Below, in pieces: positions 44,904 to 55,700 of a stretch of DNA of 64,000 bases; positions within the stretch are counted from its first letter, which is position 1, and every line of letters begins with the position of its first letter. A model generated the notes under the pieces. The model searched no databases and had not been told where the DNA came from. It saw only the letters and a list, made by a program, of their open reading frames with translations. A program made the translations under genes and the position numbers. The DNA lies in NCBI GenBank assembly GCA_050246115.1, contig JBFWWP010000021.1, positions 42,968 through 106,967 of the forward strand. The letters run 5' to 3'. Source of the DNA: JBFWWP01 sp050246115 (GTDB lineage: Bacteria > Planctomycetota > UBA8108 > UBA1146 > JAJFFE01).

Positions 44904-45102
44904 GGTCACTTTCCGTACGTCAACCGACGCCCGCCCCGCGCCTTCGAGGTGCCCGTGCGGACCGTGACCCCGCGCGCTATGATCGAGGCTCCGGTCGGCG
45001 CGGAGCTGCGAGCTTGCGACTGGCCGGGACCCATGGGCTTCGAATCCGCTCCAGGAACCGACCCTTGCGCGAACCGACCCTTGCGCGAACCGAGGAAGAA
45101 CA

Positions 45103-47091
45103 GTGATCCAACGATTCTTGCTTCTCCTGGCGTGCGTCGCCGGCGGGCTTGGCTTGACGGACTTGCCGGCGCAAGGGCAGCCGACCGGGCGCGGCTACGA
45201 GTGGCTGGAAACGGGCCGGCACGAAGTGGGGCCGGCGACGATCCGCACTGCCCAAGCTCTTTGGGATGGAGTCGCGATCGACGGCGCGCGCCGGGTCACT
45301 TGGACGCGAGGGGAGCGGAGGCTCGAGTTCCGGCACGGCCCCGCGCTCGATCCGATGGGGCCGAGCGCAGTCGCGGACGCTCGCTACGAAGAAGTCGAGT
45401 TGCGGGATCGAGTCCAGCAGGCACTGGCGCCCGGCTTCGTCGTCGCTCCGCAGCACGAGTCCGTCTACGTCCTCGACCCGACGACGGGCATTCTCCACCT
45501 GACGCATCGCTACCTCGCCTGGCGGGCGCACCCACGGGCCGAACGTGAGATCGCCATCGACGCCAACTCCGGGTCGATCTTCCGCGACCGCTCGCTTCTG
45601 CGGGGAATCGACATCGTCGGTACGGTCGAGGGCTTCGCTCCGCTCGACCCCTTCCCGTACTTCGGACCTGCCGGCGTCGTTCCGGTCGCGCTGCCGTTCG
45701 TGAGCTTGACCCCAGTGGGTCAGGCGCCGACGACGGCCGACGCCGCGGGTGGCTTCGTCATCCCGTGCCCCGGCGGACCGGTGACGGTCTTTGCGCGTCT
45801 CGAGGGGCCGTACTTCAGCGTGTTCAACCAGGCGGGTCCCGAAGCGCAGTTCATTGGTACCCTGGTCCCAGGAGTTCCTCAGGTCGTGACATTCAACGCC
45901 ACGCCGACGGATGAGGCTACCGCCGAGGTCTCCGCGTACCACGCCCTCGCCCGGTCCCTCGCCTTCATCGAGAGTCTTGCACCCGGTTTCGCGCCGGCCC
46001 AGGTGCCGGTCGACGCGTTCGTCAATCAACCGGGACAGTGCTACGCCTTCTACAGTCCTTTGTTCGCCGCCATGTACTTCACGCCGGCCGGTGCTGGCTG
46101 CCCTAACGCTGCTTACAGCACCGTGGTGGCTCACGAGTACTTTCACCACCTGGCGTTCGGATTGGGCGGTGTCTATAGCGAGCCGTACGAGGAGGCCATG
46201 GCCGATGTCTTCGCCGCCTATGCGTTCGACACGTCGGTGGTGGGTGCGAGCTTCTTCGGCCTTGGCGCCGATCTGCGTCCGCTCGACGGCAATGCGCAGT
46301 TTCCGGATCCGTCCCCCGACCCAACCGTCGAGGGGCTGCCGTTGGCGCAGGCATTCTGGGACCTGCGCCTGAACTTGATGGCGGACGTGGGGCCGGTGGC
46401 CGGTGCGGAACTGGCCGCTCAGCTGTGGCTCTCGAGTGTGCTGGTCGGCGACGGCGAAGTCAGTACGTCGGTGCTCACCCAGCTACTGTTGCTCGACGAT
46501 GACGATGGCAACCTGGCGAATGGCACTCCTCACGGCCCGAGCATCCTCGCGGCGTTCGCCGCGCATGGTTTCACGCTCCCGCTGGCGGCAATCACGAATC
46601 TCGGGTGCCAGCTTGGCGTGGGCACGGTCGAGCTGTCGTGGGACACCCCGATGGTCGCGTACGACACGATCACGGTGTTTCGGGATGGGGTGTTGATCGC
46701 GGCGCTCCCAGGTGGCGCGAGTCAGTACTCGGATGTACTTCCGCCGGCCGGAACCCACTTCTATGCCGTTCGCGGCGAAACCGCAGGCGTGACGACCGTG
46801 CCGGCTCTCTGCACCGTTGCCGTCCCGGCCTTCACGACATTCGTGCGCGGCGACGCGAACAGCGACGGCACCGTGAACGTCCTCGACGCTGTCCGGATCG
46901 TGGGAGTCCTGTTCCAGGGCGTGCCCGGAACGGGGTGCCAAGACGCCATGGATGTGAACGACAGTGGGGCAGTGGATCTCGCCGATGTCTCGTACCTGCT
47001 GCCGCACTTGTTCCTCATGACGCAGGCGCCGCCGCCCCCGTACCCGGCTCCTGGAGTCGATCCGACCCCCGATGCAATCCTCTGCCCGTGA
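45103..47091 (+). CDS. Secreted zinc metallopeptidase with beta module and dockerin
   Basis: The 662-residue exported protein has a signal peptide (LLLLACVAGGLGLTDLPAQG). It then has a prodomain-like region, a zincin catalytic domain with HEYFHHLAFG (about residue 345) and the probable third ligand in EPYEEAMADVFAAY. The gluzincin-like order suggests a thermolysin/fungalysin relative. A beta module follows (ITNLGCQLGVGTVELSW, YDTITVFRDGVLIAALPGG) that is the same type as the 24 modules of the giant protein. A dockerin pair (GDANSDGTVNVLDAV, DVNDSGAVDLADV) and tail PGVDPTPD end it. GTG start at 45103 follows AGGAAG. The gene converges on the AbgT gene with a 34-base gap. Confidence 0.8.
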   Translation: MIQRFLLLLACVAGGLGLTDLPAQGQPTGRGYEWLETGRHEVGPATIRTAQALWDGVAIDGARRVTWTRGERRLEFRHGPALDPMGPSAVADARYEEVELRDRVQQALAPGFVVAPQHESVYVLDPTTGILHLTHRYLAWRAHPRAEREIAIDANSGSIFRDRSLLRGIDIVGTVEGFAPLDPFPYFGPAGVVPVALPFVSLTPVGQAPTTADAAGGFVIPCPGGPVTVFARLEGPYFSVFNQAGPEAQFIGTLVPGVPQVVTFNATPTDEATAEVSAYHALARSLAFIESLAPGFAPAQVPVDAFVNQPGQCYAFYSPLFAAMYFTPAGAGCPNAAYSTVVAHEYFHHLAFGLGGVYSEPYEEAMADVFAAYAFDTSVVGASFFGLGADLRPLDGNAQFPDPSPDPTVEGLPLAQAFWDLRLNLMADVGPVAGAELAAQLWLSSVLVGDGEVSTSVLTQLLLLDDDDGNLANGTPHGPSILAAFAAHGFTLPLAAITNLGCQLGVGTVELSWDTPMVAYDTITVFRDGVLIAALPGGASQYSDVLPPAGTHFYAVRGETAGVTTVPALCTVAVPAFTTFVRGDANSDGTVNVLDAVRIVGVLFQGVPGTGCQDAMDVNDSGAVDLADVSYLLPHLFLMTQAPPPPYPAPGVDPTPDAILCP

Positions 47092-47125
47092 GACGCGCGC
47101 AGTCCCGATCCGCGTTCTCGGGTGG

Positions 47126-48688
47126 TCACCGCCCAAGTAGGGTGTAGCCGACTCGCGCACCACCCGGTCCGAGGGGTAGATCGAACAGGACCCAAGCCAC
47201 GGTCAGGATCACCCCCGCGACGAGGATCCAACACGAGTAGGGGATCATGGCCGCCAGCAGACTGCCCAACCCGTAGTCGGGCTTCCAGCGCTGACAGAAC
47301 GTGAGGACGAGCGGGAAGTAGACCATGAGTGGGGTGATGATGTTGGTCGCGCTATCCCCGACTCGATAAGCGGCGGTGGTCATTTCCGGACTGAGGTCGA
47401 GCAGCATCAGCATGGGCACCAGGACCGGCGCGAGTAGCGCCCACTTCGCGGAGGCCGAGCCGACGAAGAGGTTACCGACGGCGGTGAGAATGACGACCCC
47501 CGCGGCCAGTCCGGGAGCCGGTAGACCCGAGGCCTTCAGGGCGCTCGCGCCATCGATCGCCATCAGCAAGGCGAGATTCGACCATTGAAACAGGCTCACG
47601 AAGTGCGCCGCCGTGAAGGCGAGGACCAAGTAGTAGCCCATGTCCTGCATCGACTCGGACATCATTCGCACGGCATCCCGATGGTGCCGAATGGCGCCGG
47701 TCACGGAACCGTAAGCGCAGCCAGCCGCCAAGAACAGCACGAAGAAGCCGGCGACGAGCGATCGGTAGAACGGGGTGAGTTGAACTTCGGGCTTGGCAGT
47801 GGCATCGAGAAGAGGAGCCCCAGGGGCGAGCACCAGGGCACTCCAGATCACGACCACGGCTCCGGCCGCGATGGCAGCCCGCACCAGGCCTCGCTGTTCG
47901 AGCGGGCTCAGGGTTGCTGCCGCTCCATCCTGCGCGGACCCGCTGCTCGCGGCCGGTGCGGACCAAGCGCCGAGTCGGGGCTCGATCAGTCGGTCGGTCA
48001 CCGCCCAAACGATGGGAAGATCGATGAACAACAGCACGGCCATGAAGTACCAGTTGCCGGCGATGTTGGCATCCCAGGACGGATCCAGGATCTCGGCCGC
48101 GGTCTCGGTGATGCCGAAGAGCAGCGCGTCCAGCTGTCCGGGGAGGAGGTTGGCCGAAAAGCCGCCCGAGACGGCAGCGAAGGACGCCACGATCCCCGCG
48201 ATCGGATGGCGTCCAGCGCTGGCGTAGAGCACCCCGGCGAGCGGGATGAGGACTACGAAGGCCGCGTCAGCCGCGAGGTTCCCCATCATCGATACGAACG
48301 CGACCGCGGGCGTCAGCCACGATCGCGGCGCGCGTCGAACCGCCGCCCGGAGCGCGGCGGCGAGCAGCCCGGTGCGTTCGGCGACGCCAGCGCCGAGCAT
48401 CACCACGAGCACGTAGCCGAGCGGGTGAAAGTGGGTGAACGTGGACGGCATGTCGACCACCAAGCGCCGCAGGTTGGCTGCCGAGAGTAGGCTGACTGCG
48501 TTCACGGACTCGCCGGTCGTCGGGTGGATGGCCGACCAGCCGGTTGCCGAAGCGACGACCGAGACGACGACGAGCGCGATGACCAGGTAGACGAAGAGCA
48601 GCACCGGATCCGGCAGCGCATTGCCCACGCGCTCCACCCAACCCAAGAAGCCATCTCTTTGAAGCGCTCGCGCGGGCACGTTCGTCAC
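47126..48688 (-). CDS. AbgT-family transporter
   Basis: The 520-residue membrane protein has about 12 hydrophobic segments, beginning with NALPDPVLLFVYLVIALVVV (20) and containing HPLGYVLVVMLGAGVAERTG, GGFSANLLPGQLDALLFGIT, QWSNLALLMA and GSASAKWALLAPVLVPMLM (19). These match AbgT/MtrF transporters, known for p-aminobenzoyl-glutamate uptake and for sulfonamide efflux. Substrate here not deducible. GTG start at 48688 has AGGAGG 8 nt upstream; the frame extends to 48874 without a better start. Confidence 0.93.
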   Translation of the reverse strand: MTNVPARALQRDGFLGWVERVGNALPDPVLLFVYLVIALVVVSVVASATGWSAIHPTTGESVNAVSLLSAANLRRLVVDMPSTFTHFHPLGYVLVVMLGAGVAERTGLLAAALRAAVRRAPRSWLTPAVAFVSMMGNLAADAAFVVLIPLAGVLYASAGRHPIAGIVASFAAVSGGFSANLLPGQLDALLFGITETAAEILDPSWDANIAGNWYFMAVLLFIDLPIVWAVTDRLIEPRLGAWSAPAASSGSAQDGAAATLSPLEQRGLVRAAIAAGAVVVIWSALVLAPGAPLLDATAKPEVQLTPFYRSLVAGFFVLFLAAGCAYGSVTGAIRHHRDAVRMMSESMQDMGYYLVLAFTAAHFVSLFQWSNLALLMAIDGASALKASGLPAPGLAAGVVILTAVGNLFVGSASAKWALLAPVLVPMLMLLDLSPEMTTAAYRVGDSATNIITPLMVYFPLVLTFCQRWKPDYGLGSLLAAMIPYSCWILVAGVILTVAWVLFDLPLGPGGARVGYTLLGR

Positions 48689-48952
48689 GGGGCAGACCTC
48701 CTCGCCAGCGGGCGGATTCGCGATTCGTGCTCCGGCGACGGGGCCGTCGCTTTGGTTCCCGGTCCGCGCCGGTCGCGGGGCCGCCATAATGGATTGCGGG
48801 GGAGCGCACGTCAAACCCACGGGGCGGATTGCCCGACGTCGCGGGCGGTGAACGTCCGGGCTGTGCGCTGTCATCGAGGCCGTGCGCGCGGCGGCGCCGC
48901 GCGGTCGGCACCCGGGCTCGGCGCTGTGAAGGACTCTATCCTGGTCAAGGGA

Positions 48953-51931
48953 TCAGGGCTTGCGGTCGGTCGTCGTTTCGTTGGCGGCTTCGGCCGTGTA
49001 GCGCGTCCGCAGCGCGGCTAGGAAGGCTTGCGTTTCGCCGGATGTTCGAGGATCGCTCTCGATCGCCGCGACCCGTGCGAGCAACCCTCCAGGGAGCGCG
49101 GGCTGGGGCTTGGCACTCGCTGCCAGCGCGAACGCGGCGGTCAGCGTCTCGAGGGCCGGCTCTACCTTTCCGCACCGAAACTCCGCCGTTGCCAGAAGCG
49201 CTAGATCGTCGGCGTCCCGCCGTTGGGTTGCGTCCACGAGCCGGGCCGCAACCGCCATGGCAGCATTGGCGTCGCGTTGTTCATCGAACTCGCTGTCCAG
49301 GCACGCTTCGACATACGCTCGGAGCGTGTCGGTTTCCGCCCCCGGCGCGGCGACCGAGTCGCGCAGTCGAGCGAGCTGCTCCCGGCGAACCTCACGCAGC
49401 TCCGAGAGACGGTTTGCCCCTCCCAGGGCCGCGATCAGACCGCGCTCCGCGCTTCGCGCCGCGCCCGAGCCGGGCCCGAATACACGCAGGCTCATCTCGA
49501 GCCCATCGCGAAACGTTGCGACCGCCTCGTCCCATTGCTTGCCGTCGATGAGCGTGTCGCCGAGCTTGCGCAGGGTGAACAGGACATCCGAGTGTTCCCC
49601 CAGAACCCGTCGCTGAACCGGGAGCACCTCCTGCAGGATTCCGAGTCCTTCATCCCGCCGACCCTGCCGAATGCACGCCTCCGCCAGCTCGACTCGCGTT
49701 CGTAGGACGAGGTGGTGGTCCGGATCGAACGTCTCGAGCAACTGACGAATGGCCTCCCGGGCCAGCTTCTCGGCGCGCCCGTACTCACCGCGCAAGAAGT
49801 AACCTCGCGCCAGGTTTGCCATGGTCCCCAAAGTGTGATCATGCCCTGGCCCGAGCACGCGACAGTAGCCCTGCCAAACTCGCTCGAGCAGAGCCATGCC
49901 CTCCTCTTGCTCGCCCAGCATGCCGAGTGCAACGGCCAAGTTGTTCATCAGCCGCAGGCGCAGCGGGTCTTCTGGACCGACCAGGCGCTCCGCATCGTTC
50001 ATGAGCTCCCGATACAGTGCTGCCGCCTCGGCATTGCGACCCATGCCGCGCAACGTCATCCCGACGACGTTGCGCGCTTGAATGGTCTCGCGGCCGCCGT
50101 TGCCGTAGAGACGCCGCCGAAGCTCGACCTGACGTTCGAGTACGGCCAGTGCCTCGTCGAACTTGCCACGGCGCCACAGGATGAGCCCGAGCCCGAGTTC
50201 CGAAAGTTGCCGCTCCTGAACCTCCTCTGCCAGGTGCTGCCCGGCCTGGAGGGCCGCCTGGCGTGACCATTGCTCGGCCTCTTCGAGCTTACCGAGGTGG
50301 CGCAGCGCGTCGGCTTTCCACGCGGCTGCGGCCACGCGGTCGTTCCACTCGCTCGCACCGGCTTCGGCAGCGCTGAGGGCAAGCTCTGCGTGCGACGCCG
50401 ACTCCCGGTGCATGCCCAACACGCTGTAGGAACTGGCGAGGGTCGTATGAATCGAAGCGCGCAATGCCGGGTCGTCGGCCAGCGACTCTTCGATCTCCGC
50501 AGCGGCGACCTCGAGCACCTTACGAACGGGTGTGTCCGGGCCCGCGCCGCGGCTTGGGCTCGCAGCTTGGATCATGCGTTTCACGAAGAAGTCGCGGATC
50601 GCCATGGCTCTCTGTTCCTGGCGCAGAGCGCGGTCGCGCTCCGTCCGCGCTTCGACGAGTCCGAGGACGGCGAGCGCAGCGCAGATCACCAAGGTCACCG
50701 ATACGGTCATCGCGGTCGAAACCGCGACCCGGTTGCGTCGCACCAACTTGGTCACGCGATAGCGCCACGTCGGGGGCCCGGCGAGAACGGGCTCATGACG
50801 GAGGTGGCGGCCCAAGTCGTCTGCCAACGCAGACGGTGAGTCGTACCTGCGCGTGCGGTCCTTCTCGAGGCACTTGATGACGATACAGTCGAGATCGCCC
50901 TGGAGCGCGCGCAGGAGTGACTTCGGCTCCGAGCGCCGGGCGAGCGCAACCTCCTCGATTGCGGTTCCGAGGCGGCTCATGCGCAAGCTGGGCCGGAGGG
51001 GATCCACGTCGCGCAGGATGCGACGCAACTCTTCGAGGCCCGCCGACCGCAGTTCGGCTTGATCAAACGGCGTCGTCCCCGACAGGAGCTGATACAGCAG
51101 TACGCCGAGGGAGTAGACGTCGCTGCGGGTGTCGATGTCGAGGCCTGAGACCTTCGCTTGCTCGGGGCTGATGTACTCGGGTGTGCCGATGAACTGCCCA
51201 ATCTTCGTGACCTGCGTCTGTTCGGTCAGTGGGGTATCCATCGCCTTGGCGATACCGAAGTCGATCACGACGGGTTCGGGCTTGCCGTCGCGCAACGCGA
51301 TCAGGACGTTGGCGGGCTTCAGGTCGCGATGGACGATGCCCTTGTGGTGAGCGTGCTGCACAGCACTACACACCTTCACGAACAGGGCCAGCCGCTCGCG
51401 GATGGAGAGCTGGTGCTGGTCGCAGTAGTCCGTGATGGGAACACCCCGGACGTATTCCATGGCGAAGTAGGGCCGCCCCTCATCGGTGGCTCCAGCCTCG
51501 AGGATGCGAGCGATTCCCGGGTGGTCCATCCGCGCGAGGGCCTGGCGCTCGGCCTGGAAGCGGGCGAGCACTTGGCGCGTGTCCATTCCGGGCTTGATCA
51601 GCTTGAGCGCCACGCGGCGTTGGACGGGCTCCTCCTGCTCTGCGAGGTACACGTCGCCGAAGCCACCACTTCCGAGGAGTTGCAGCACCTTGTAGCCGGC
51701 GATGCGTTGCCCAGTGACATCGCACGCGACCCCCGAGGTCGAGTCGGGGCTGAGTGGACGGGGAAGCCAGAGAGAGTCCCGACGGTCGTATTCCAAGAGC
51801 AGTTCGACCTCGGCCCTGAGCTCCGGCGCGTCCCGGCAATGGCGCTCGAGATAGTCGGCACGTTCCGCGGGCGAGAGGTCGCAAACCGCCTCGAACAGTC
51901 GCTCGGCCGCACCCTGCTCTTCTCGCGTCAC
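48953..51931 (-). CDS. Ser/Thr protein kinase with TM helix and C-terminal TPRs
   Basis: This is a 992-residue Pkn-type kinase. The kinase domain (about 75-350) has the glycine loop GSGGFGDVYLA, Lys in VALKLIK, HRDLKPANV, DFGIAKA, GTPEYISPEQA and DVYSLGVLLYQLL, so it should be active. A single membrane helix lies near residue 420 (VSTAMTVSVTLVICAALAVL). A long series of TPR repeats (LGEQEEGMALLERVW, LRGEYGRAEKLAREAI and similar) fills the extracellular part. The N-terminal 50 residues (ERADYLERHC) are the short leader typical of planctomycete sigma-linked kinases. GTG at 51931 follows AGGAAGAGGAG, and the upstream sigma stop overlaps it (GTGA). The frame to 51997 is not used. It likely phosphorylates a partner in the sigma pathway. 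Confidence 0.92.
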   Translation of the reverse strand: MTREEQGAAERLFEAVCDLSPAERADYLERHCRDAPELRAEVELLLEYDRRDSLWLPRPLSPDSTSGVACDVTGQRIAGYKVLQLLGSGGFGDVYLAEQEEPVQRRVALKLIKPGMDTRQVLARFQAERQALARMDHPGIARILEAGATDEGRPYFAMEYVRGVPITDYCDQHQLSIRERLALFVKVCSAVQHAHHKGIVHRDLKPANVLIALRDGKPEPVVIDFGIAKAMDTPLTEQTQVTKIGQFIGTPEYISPEQAKVSGLDIDTRSDVYSLGVLLYQLLSGTTPFDQAELRSAGLEELRRILRDVDPLRPSLRMSRLGTAIEEVALARRSEPKSLLRALQGDLDCIVIKCLEKDRTRRYDSPSALADDLGRHLRHEPVLAGPPTWRYRVTKLVRRNRVAVSTAMTVSVTLVICAALAVLGLVEARTERDRALRQEQRAMAIRDFFVKRMIQAASPSRGAGPDTPVRKVLEVAAAEIEESLADDPALRASIHTTLASSYSVLGMHRESASHAELALSAAEAGASEWNDRVAAAAWKADALRHLGKLEEAEQWSRQAALQAGQHLAEEVQERQLSELGLGLILWRRGKFDEALAVLERQVELRRRLYGNGGRETIQARNVVGMTLRGMGRNAEAAALYRELMNDAERLVGPEDPLRLRLMNNLAVALGMLGEQEEGMALLERVWQGYCRVLGPGHDHTLGTMANLARGYFLRGEYGRAEKLAREAIRQLLETFDPDHHLVLRTRVELAEACIRQGRRDEGLGILQEVLPVQRRVLGEHSDVLFTLRKLGDTLIDGKQWDEAVATFRDGLEMSLRVFGPGSGAARSAERGLIAALGGANRLSELREVRREQLARLRDSVAAPGAETDTLRAYVEACLDSEFDEQRDANAAMAVAARLVDATQRRDADDLALLATAEFRCGKVEPALETLTAAFALAASAKPQPALPGGLLARVAAIESDPRTSGETQAFLAALRTRYTAEAANETTTDRKP

Positions 51932-52512
51932 GCGTCTCCTCTTCCTAAGCGCTCTGCGTCGAGCGCCTTGAGCAGCCAGGCGCGGGCAAATCGCCAACGA
52001 CGATTCACCGTGCTCAGGGAGACGTCCACCGTCGCCGCGATTTCCTCGAGCTCCAAGCCGCCGAAGAACCGCAGCAGGACGACCTGGTAGGCGTCCGGCG
52101 ACTCCTGCTCGAGGGCACGGAGGTCCTCGTCGAGCGACACGAGTTGCTCGGGCGTGGTCGCTGCTTCGAGGTTCGCAAGCGTCAACCCCACTCGCTGGAA
52201 CTCACCGCCATGCTTGCGGCTCGCCTTCCGGCGCGCCTGTTCGACCAGGATATCGCGGATCGCCCGCGCGGCGGCGAAGAAGAAGTGCCGGCGCCCGTGC
52301 CACCCTCCGGGTTGCCGGGGTGCGATGCGCAGATAGGCCTCGTGAACGAGCGCCGTCGCCTCGAGGGTCCCCCCGGGTGGCAACCGCGACAACCGTGACT
52401 GGGCCAGCGCGCGCAGTTCGTCGTAGACCAAGGGCAGCACGGCCTCGCCGGGCAATACCTCGTCGGAGGCGGCGCGATCGATGGCGGCTCTCACGAGAGC
52501 GGGGTCGGTCAT
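51928..52512 (-). CDS. ECF sigma factor, planctomycete kinase-linked type
   Basis: The 194-residue sigma factor resembles the ECF group typical of planctomycetes (TIGR02999-like): LPLVYDELRALAQSRLSR at the start, ATALVHEAYLRIA (region 2.1), RRHFFFAAARAIRDILVEQ ARRK (region 2.4-like) and the region 4 helix LELEEIAATVDVSLSTVNRR. The ATG at 52512 has AGGAG 7 nt upstream. It overlaps the kinase-TPR gene by 4 bases (GTGA), a common sigma-kinase pairing in this phylum. The kinase is expected to control the sigma factor. Confidence 0.93.
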   Translation of the reverse strand: MTDPALVRAAIDRAASDEVLPGEAVLPLVYDELRALAQSRLSRLPPGGTLEATALVHEAYLRIAPRQPGGWHGRRHFFFAAARAIRDILVEQARRKASRKHGGEFQRVGLTLANLEAATTPEQLVSLDEDLRALEQESPDAYQVVLLRFFGGLELEEIAATVDVSLSTVNRRWRFARAWLLKALDAERLGRGDA

Positions 52513-52774
52513 CCTCGAACTCCTCAGCGGGGGCCCCGAGTATAGCGTCGACCCGGGGGGGAGTTCGAGGATTGCCAGGCGAGTTTAGGAGTCGCACGGT
52601 GACCGGGATTCCAAGACAACCGGCCAAACCGCTGCCGTGAATGAACAGGGGGGTCGAGGAGGCCACCGGGATTCGTTCCCGGCGGGCCTCCTCATCCGCC
52701 CAACTTCGTGTTGCCGCTCACTCGTCGACCGACCATCCCGCCGCACGATTCACCGTAGCCGCATGACCTCTCTG

Positions 52775-55700
52775 CTACGGGCAGTGGGCGTAGTCGGTGC
52801 AGAGAGCCCCGCTCCCAGGCGTGGGATCCGGGCCGCAGGCGATGGGCGGTGGCAACGGTGCCGGGGGGGAACCGAACAGCGCTCCCAACGCGGCCACGAC
52901 GTCGGCAATGTTGAGCATCTCATCGTCGTTCGCGTCGCAGGCGTCGCGGCAAGGCAGGGCTGGCGGTGTTGCCGTCGGGAACAGCACCGAGAGCAGCGTG
53001 ACCGCGTCGGCGATGTTCGCAAGTCCGTCCGAGTTGCAGTCGCCGCGGCGAAACGCCACGGCGTCGACGAAGCTCACGTTCAGCTGGAACGTTCCGCCGT
53101 CGGGGAACGGCGGCACCAGGACCGCGGTTCGTCCCAACCGGATATTCACGGTCTGACCCGCGCTCATCGTCACGCGTGTCGCCGCGTCGCGAGCCAGGCC
53201 GTCGTCTTCGCCTGCGCAGGCCAGGGGATCGAGGGAGTCCACCGCCGACGAGGTGTCATTGCAGTCGAAGATGCCAATGAAGCCGGTGCAATTGCCGCTG
53301 TAGATGGTCAGGTTCGTATCGACCCCGAGGTCGGGGCCGTTCAGATCATGGGTTCCGCAGGTGTTCACGAACAGAGTTCCCGCGGCGCCAGCGGTGTACG
53401 AGAACCAGACGTCGTCGATCGAGGTCAAGTTCACGGGTAAGCACGGCGCGGTGCTCTGCGTGGTCGCCGCCCCAAAGGTCCCGAAGCGGGTCCCTTCGGA
53501 CACGGGGATCGCGTCGGAGCACAGGTCGTTCGTCGGCACCACGAAGATGTTGAGCAGGAAGGGACCGGGGGTGGTGGCCGCCGTAGCGGCCACCCGAATC
53601 CGCAGCGTCTGTCCGGCGTTCATGACCGCACTCACCGCCGCGTCTCGAGCCAGACCCGAGTCGAGACCTCCCGAGCACGCGCTCGGGAACGTCGCTCCCA
53701 CGTTCCAGTTCGAGTTGCAGTCGAACTCGGCCAAGAACCCAGTGCAGTTCGACGAATGGAGCGACAGCAGCGTGTCCATGCCGCTGTCCACTCCTCCGAG
53801 ATCATGGGTGCCACATGTGGTCACGACGACGCGCCCGGAGATTGGAGTCGTGAACCGATAGAAGACGTCCGGACCCGTCACCGCGGAGCAAATCGAACTA
53901 CTGCTCGCGGTCGCGAACTGGAGGTCCCCGAAGTGAGTGCCTTCGACGACCGTCAGCGCGTCGGCGCACAGGTCGTTCTCGGGCACCAGGGCCACGTTCA
54001 GGACGAACGGTGCCGGAACCCCACCGCTGAACACGGCGACCCGGATGACGTACGAGAAGCCCGTGCTGGTCTCGATCGAAACCAGCGAATCGCGCCGGTC
54101 GCCGAAGTCGTTCCCCGGGCAGAGACCAGCAGCAGCGTCGTCGTTACACAGCAGCGGCGCCGCGCCACAGCTCGGATACAAGGCAAGAACGGTGTCCATC
54201 CCCGAGTCGTCGCCATAGAGATCATGGGTGCCGCAGGTACTCACGATGAGCAGCCCGTTCGCCGGCGCGGTGAAGCGGAAGAAGGCGTCGATGCTTCCGT
54301 CGCCGCCGCAGCCGGGCGTCAACGTGCTCGGGGTCATGCCGACCAGGGAGTGATAGGACGTTCCGAGCGGAACCGTGAGCGGGGTGTTGCAGGCGTCGTG
54401 GCGCGCCTGCGGGCCGCTGAGGCGGAACCGGTAAGAACCGCGAACACCAAAGTGACCCGAGACCCGGAAGTAGTAGGTGGTCCCCGCGCCGGCCGTGAAC
54501 TCGACCCGCGACTGCAGGTCTGCGGCCGAGCTACCGCACCCGTTGCTTGCGTCGTCGTTACAGGCAAGTTCCACTCCGCCCTGGAGCGGACAGTCCGTGA
54601 AGACCGAGAGCACGGTGTCGAACTGGGAGTCGCAAGTATCGGCGACGACGATTCCGTTCGACTGCGGCGTATAGCGATACCACACGTCTGGGCTCAGCAG
54701 GCTCGCGCCGCATGACGAGTCGCCGTCGTCGATCGCCGCAGAGGTGGAGCCGAAGAACTCACCCGGGCCGACGTTCCACGCTTCTTCACAGACGTCGTGG
54801 AACGGGGCTTCGCACGGCGGCCCTTCGATCGTCAGGGAGAAGGTGCCGGTCAAGTTGTTGTTCCTGGCGATCTGGATCAAGTATGCCCTTCCCCCCAAGA
54901 CGTTCACGCTAACGAGCGAGGCATTGCCGATCCCCGAGTCGTCATCGCAGTCCAGCCGGGTGGCGTTTGCGGGTCCCGGGCAGCCGTCCCACACGGCCAG
55001 AACGGTGTCCATGGACGAACCGTTCGTGTGGATCGTGGCGATCCCGCTGACCGCCGGGCGGTACAGGTACCACGAGTCGAGGAGTGCATTCGTCCCGCAG
55101 CCGATCGCTGCGCTGTTCGACGTGTTGGTCGTGCTACCCGAAATGGTTCCCGGGCAGATTTCCAGGGCCGCTGCGCAGACGTCATTGACCCTCTGCGCGG
55201 TCAAGCAAGTTCGCGAGTCTCGATGCGCGACGATCTGCGGGAGCGACTCGCTCGGATGGAAACGATTCGCGGCGGTGATTCCCGGGTTCATGGTGTAAGG
55301 AGGAGTAGCACACGTGCAGTGGTCGGCGCTCCAGTTGTGACCCAGTTCGTGCACGGTCAGGTCCGAGACCGAGGCCATGTTCGTGCTGAAGGGCGACTGG
55401 GAGAATCCCATGCCGAACTCCGCGTCACAGATCACTCCTTCATAAGCACGGCCGATGACCGTGCCGTCGACATCTCGCCCTGTGAACAGGTGCACCGTGT
55501 CCCGTGCGATTCCCCCGTGGGTTCCCGGCCCCCACTCCGCGGCCACCTGCGCGAGGAGGGCGACGGACTCGGTCACCGTGTAGGGATCGGGCTGCGCCGT
55601 GCGAACGATCGTCGCGGTGATGTGGTGAGTGAGCGAGGCCTCGCGCTCGAACACGTTGTTGGCGAGGTGCACGATGATCTCGACGCGGGACTGCGTTCGC

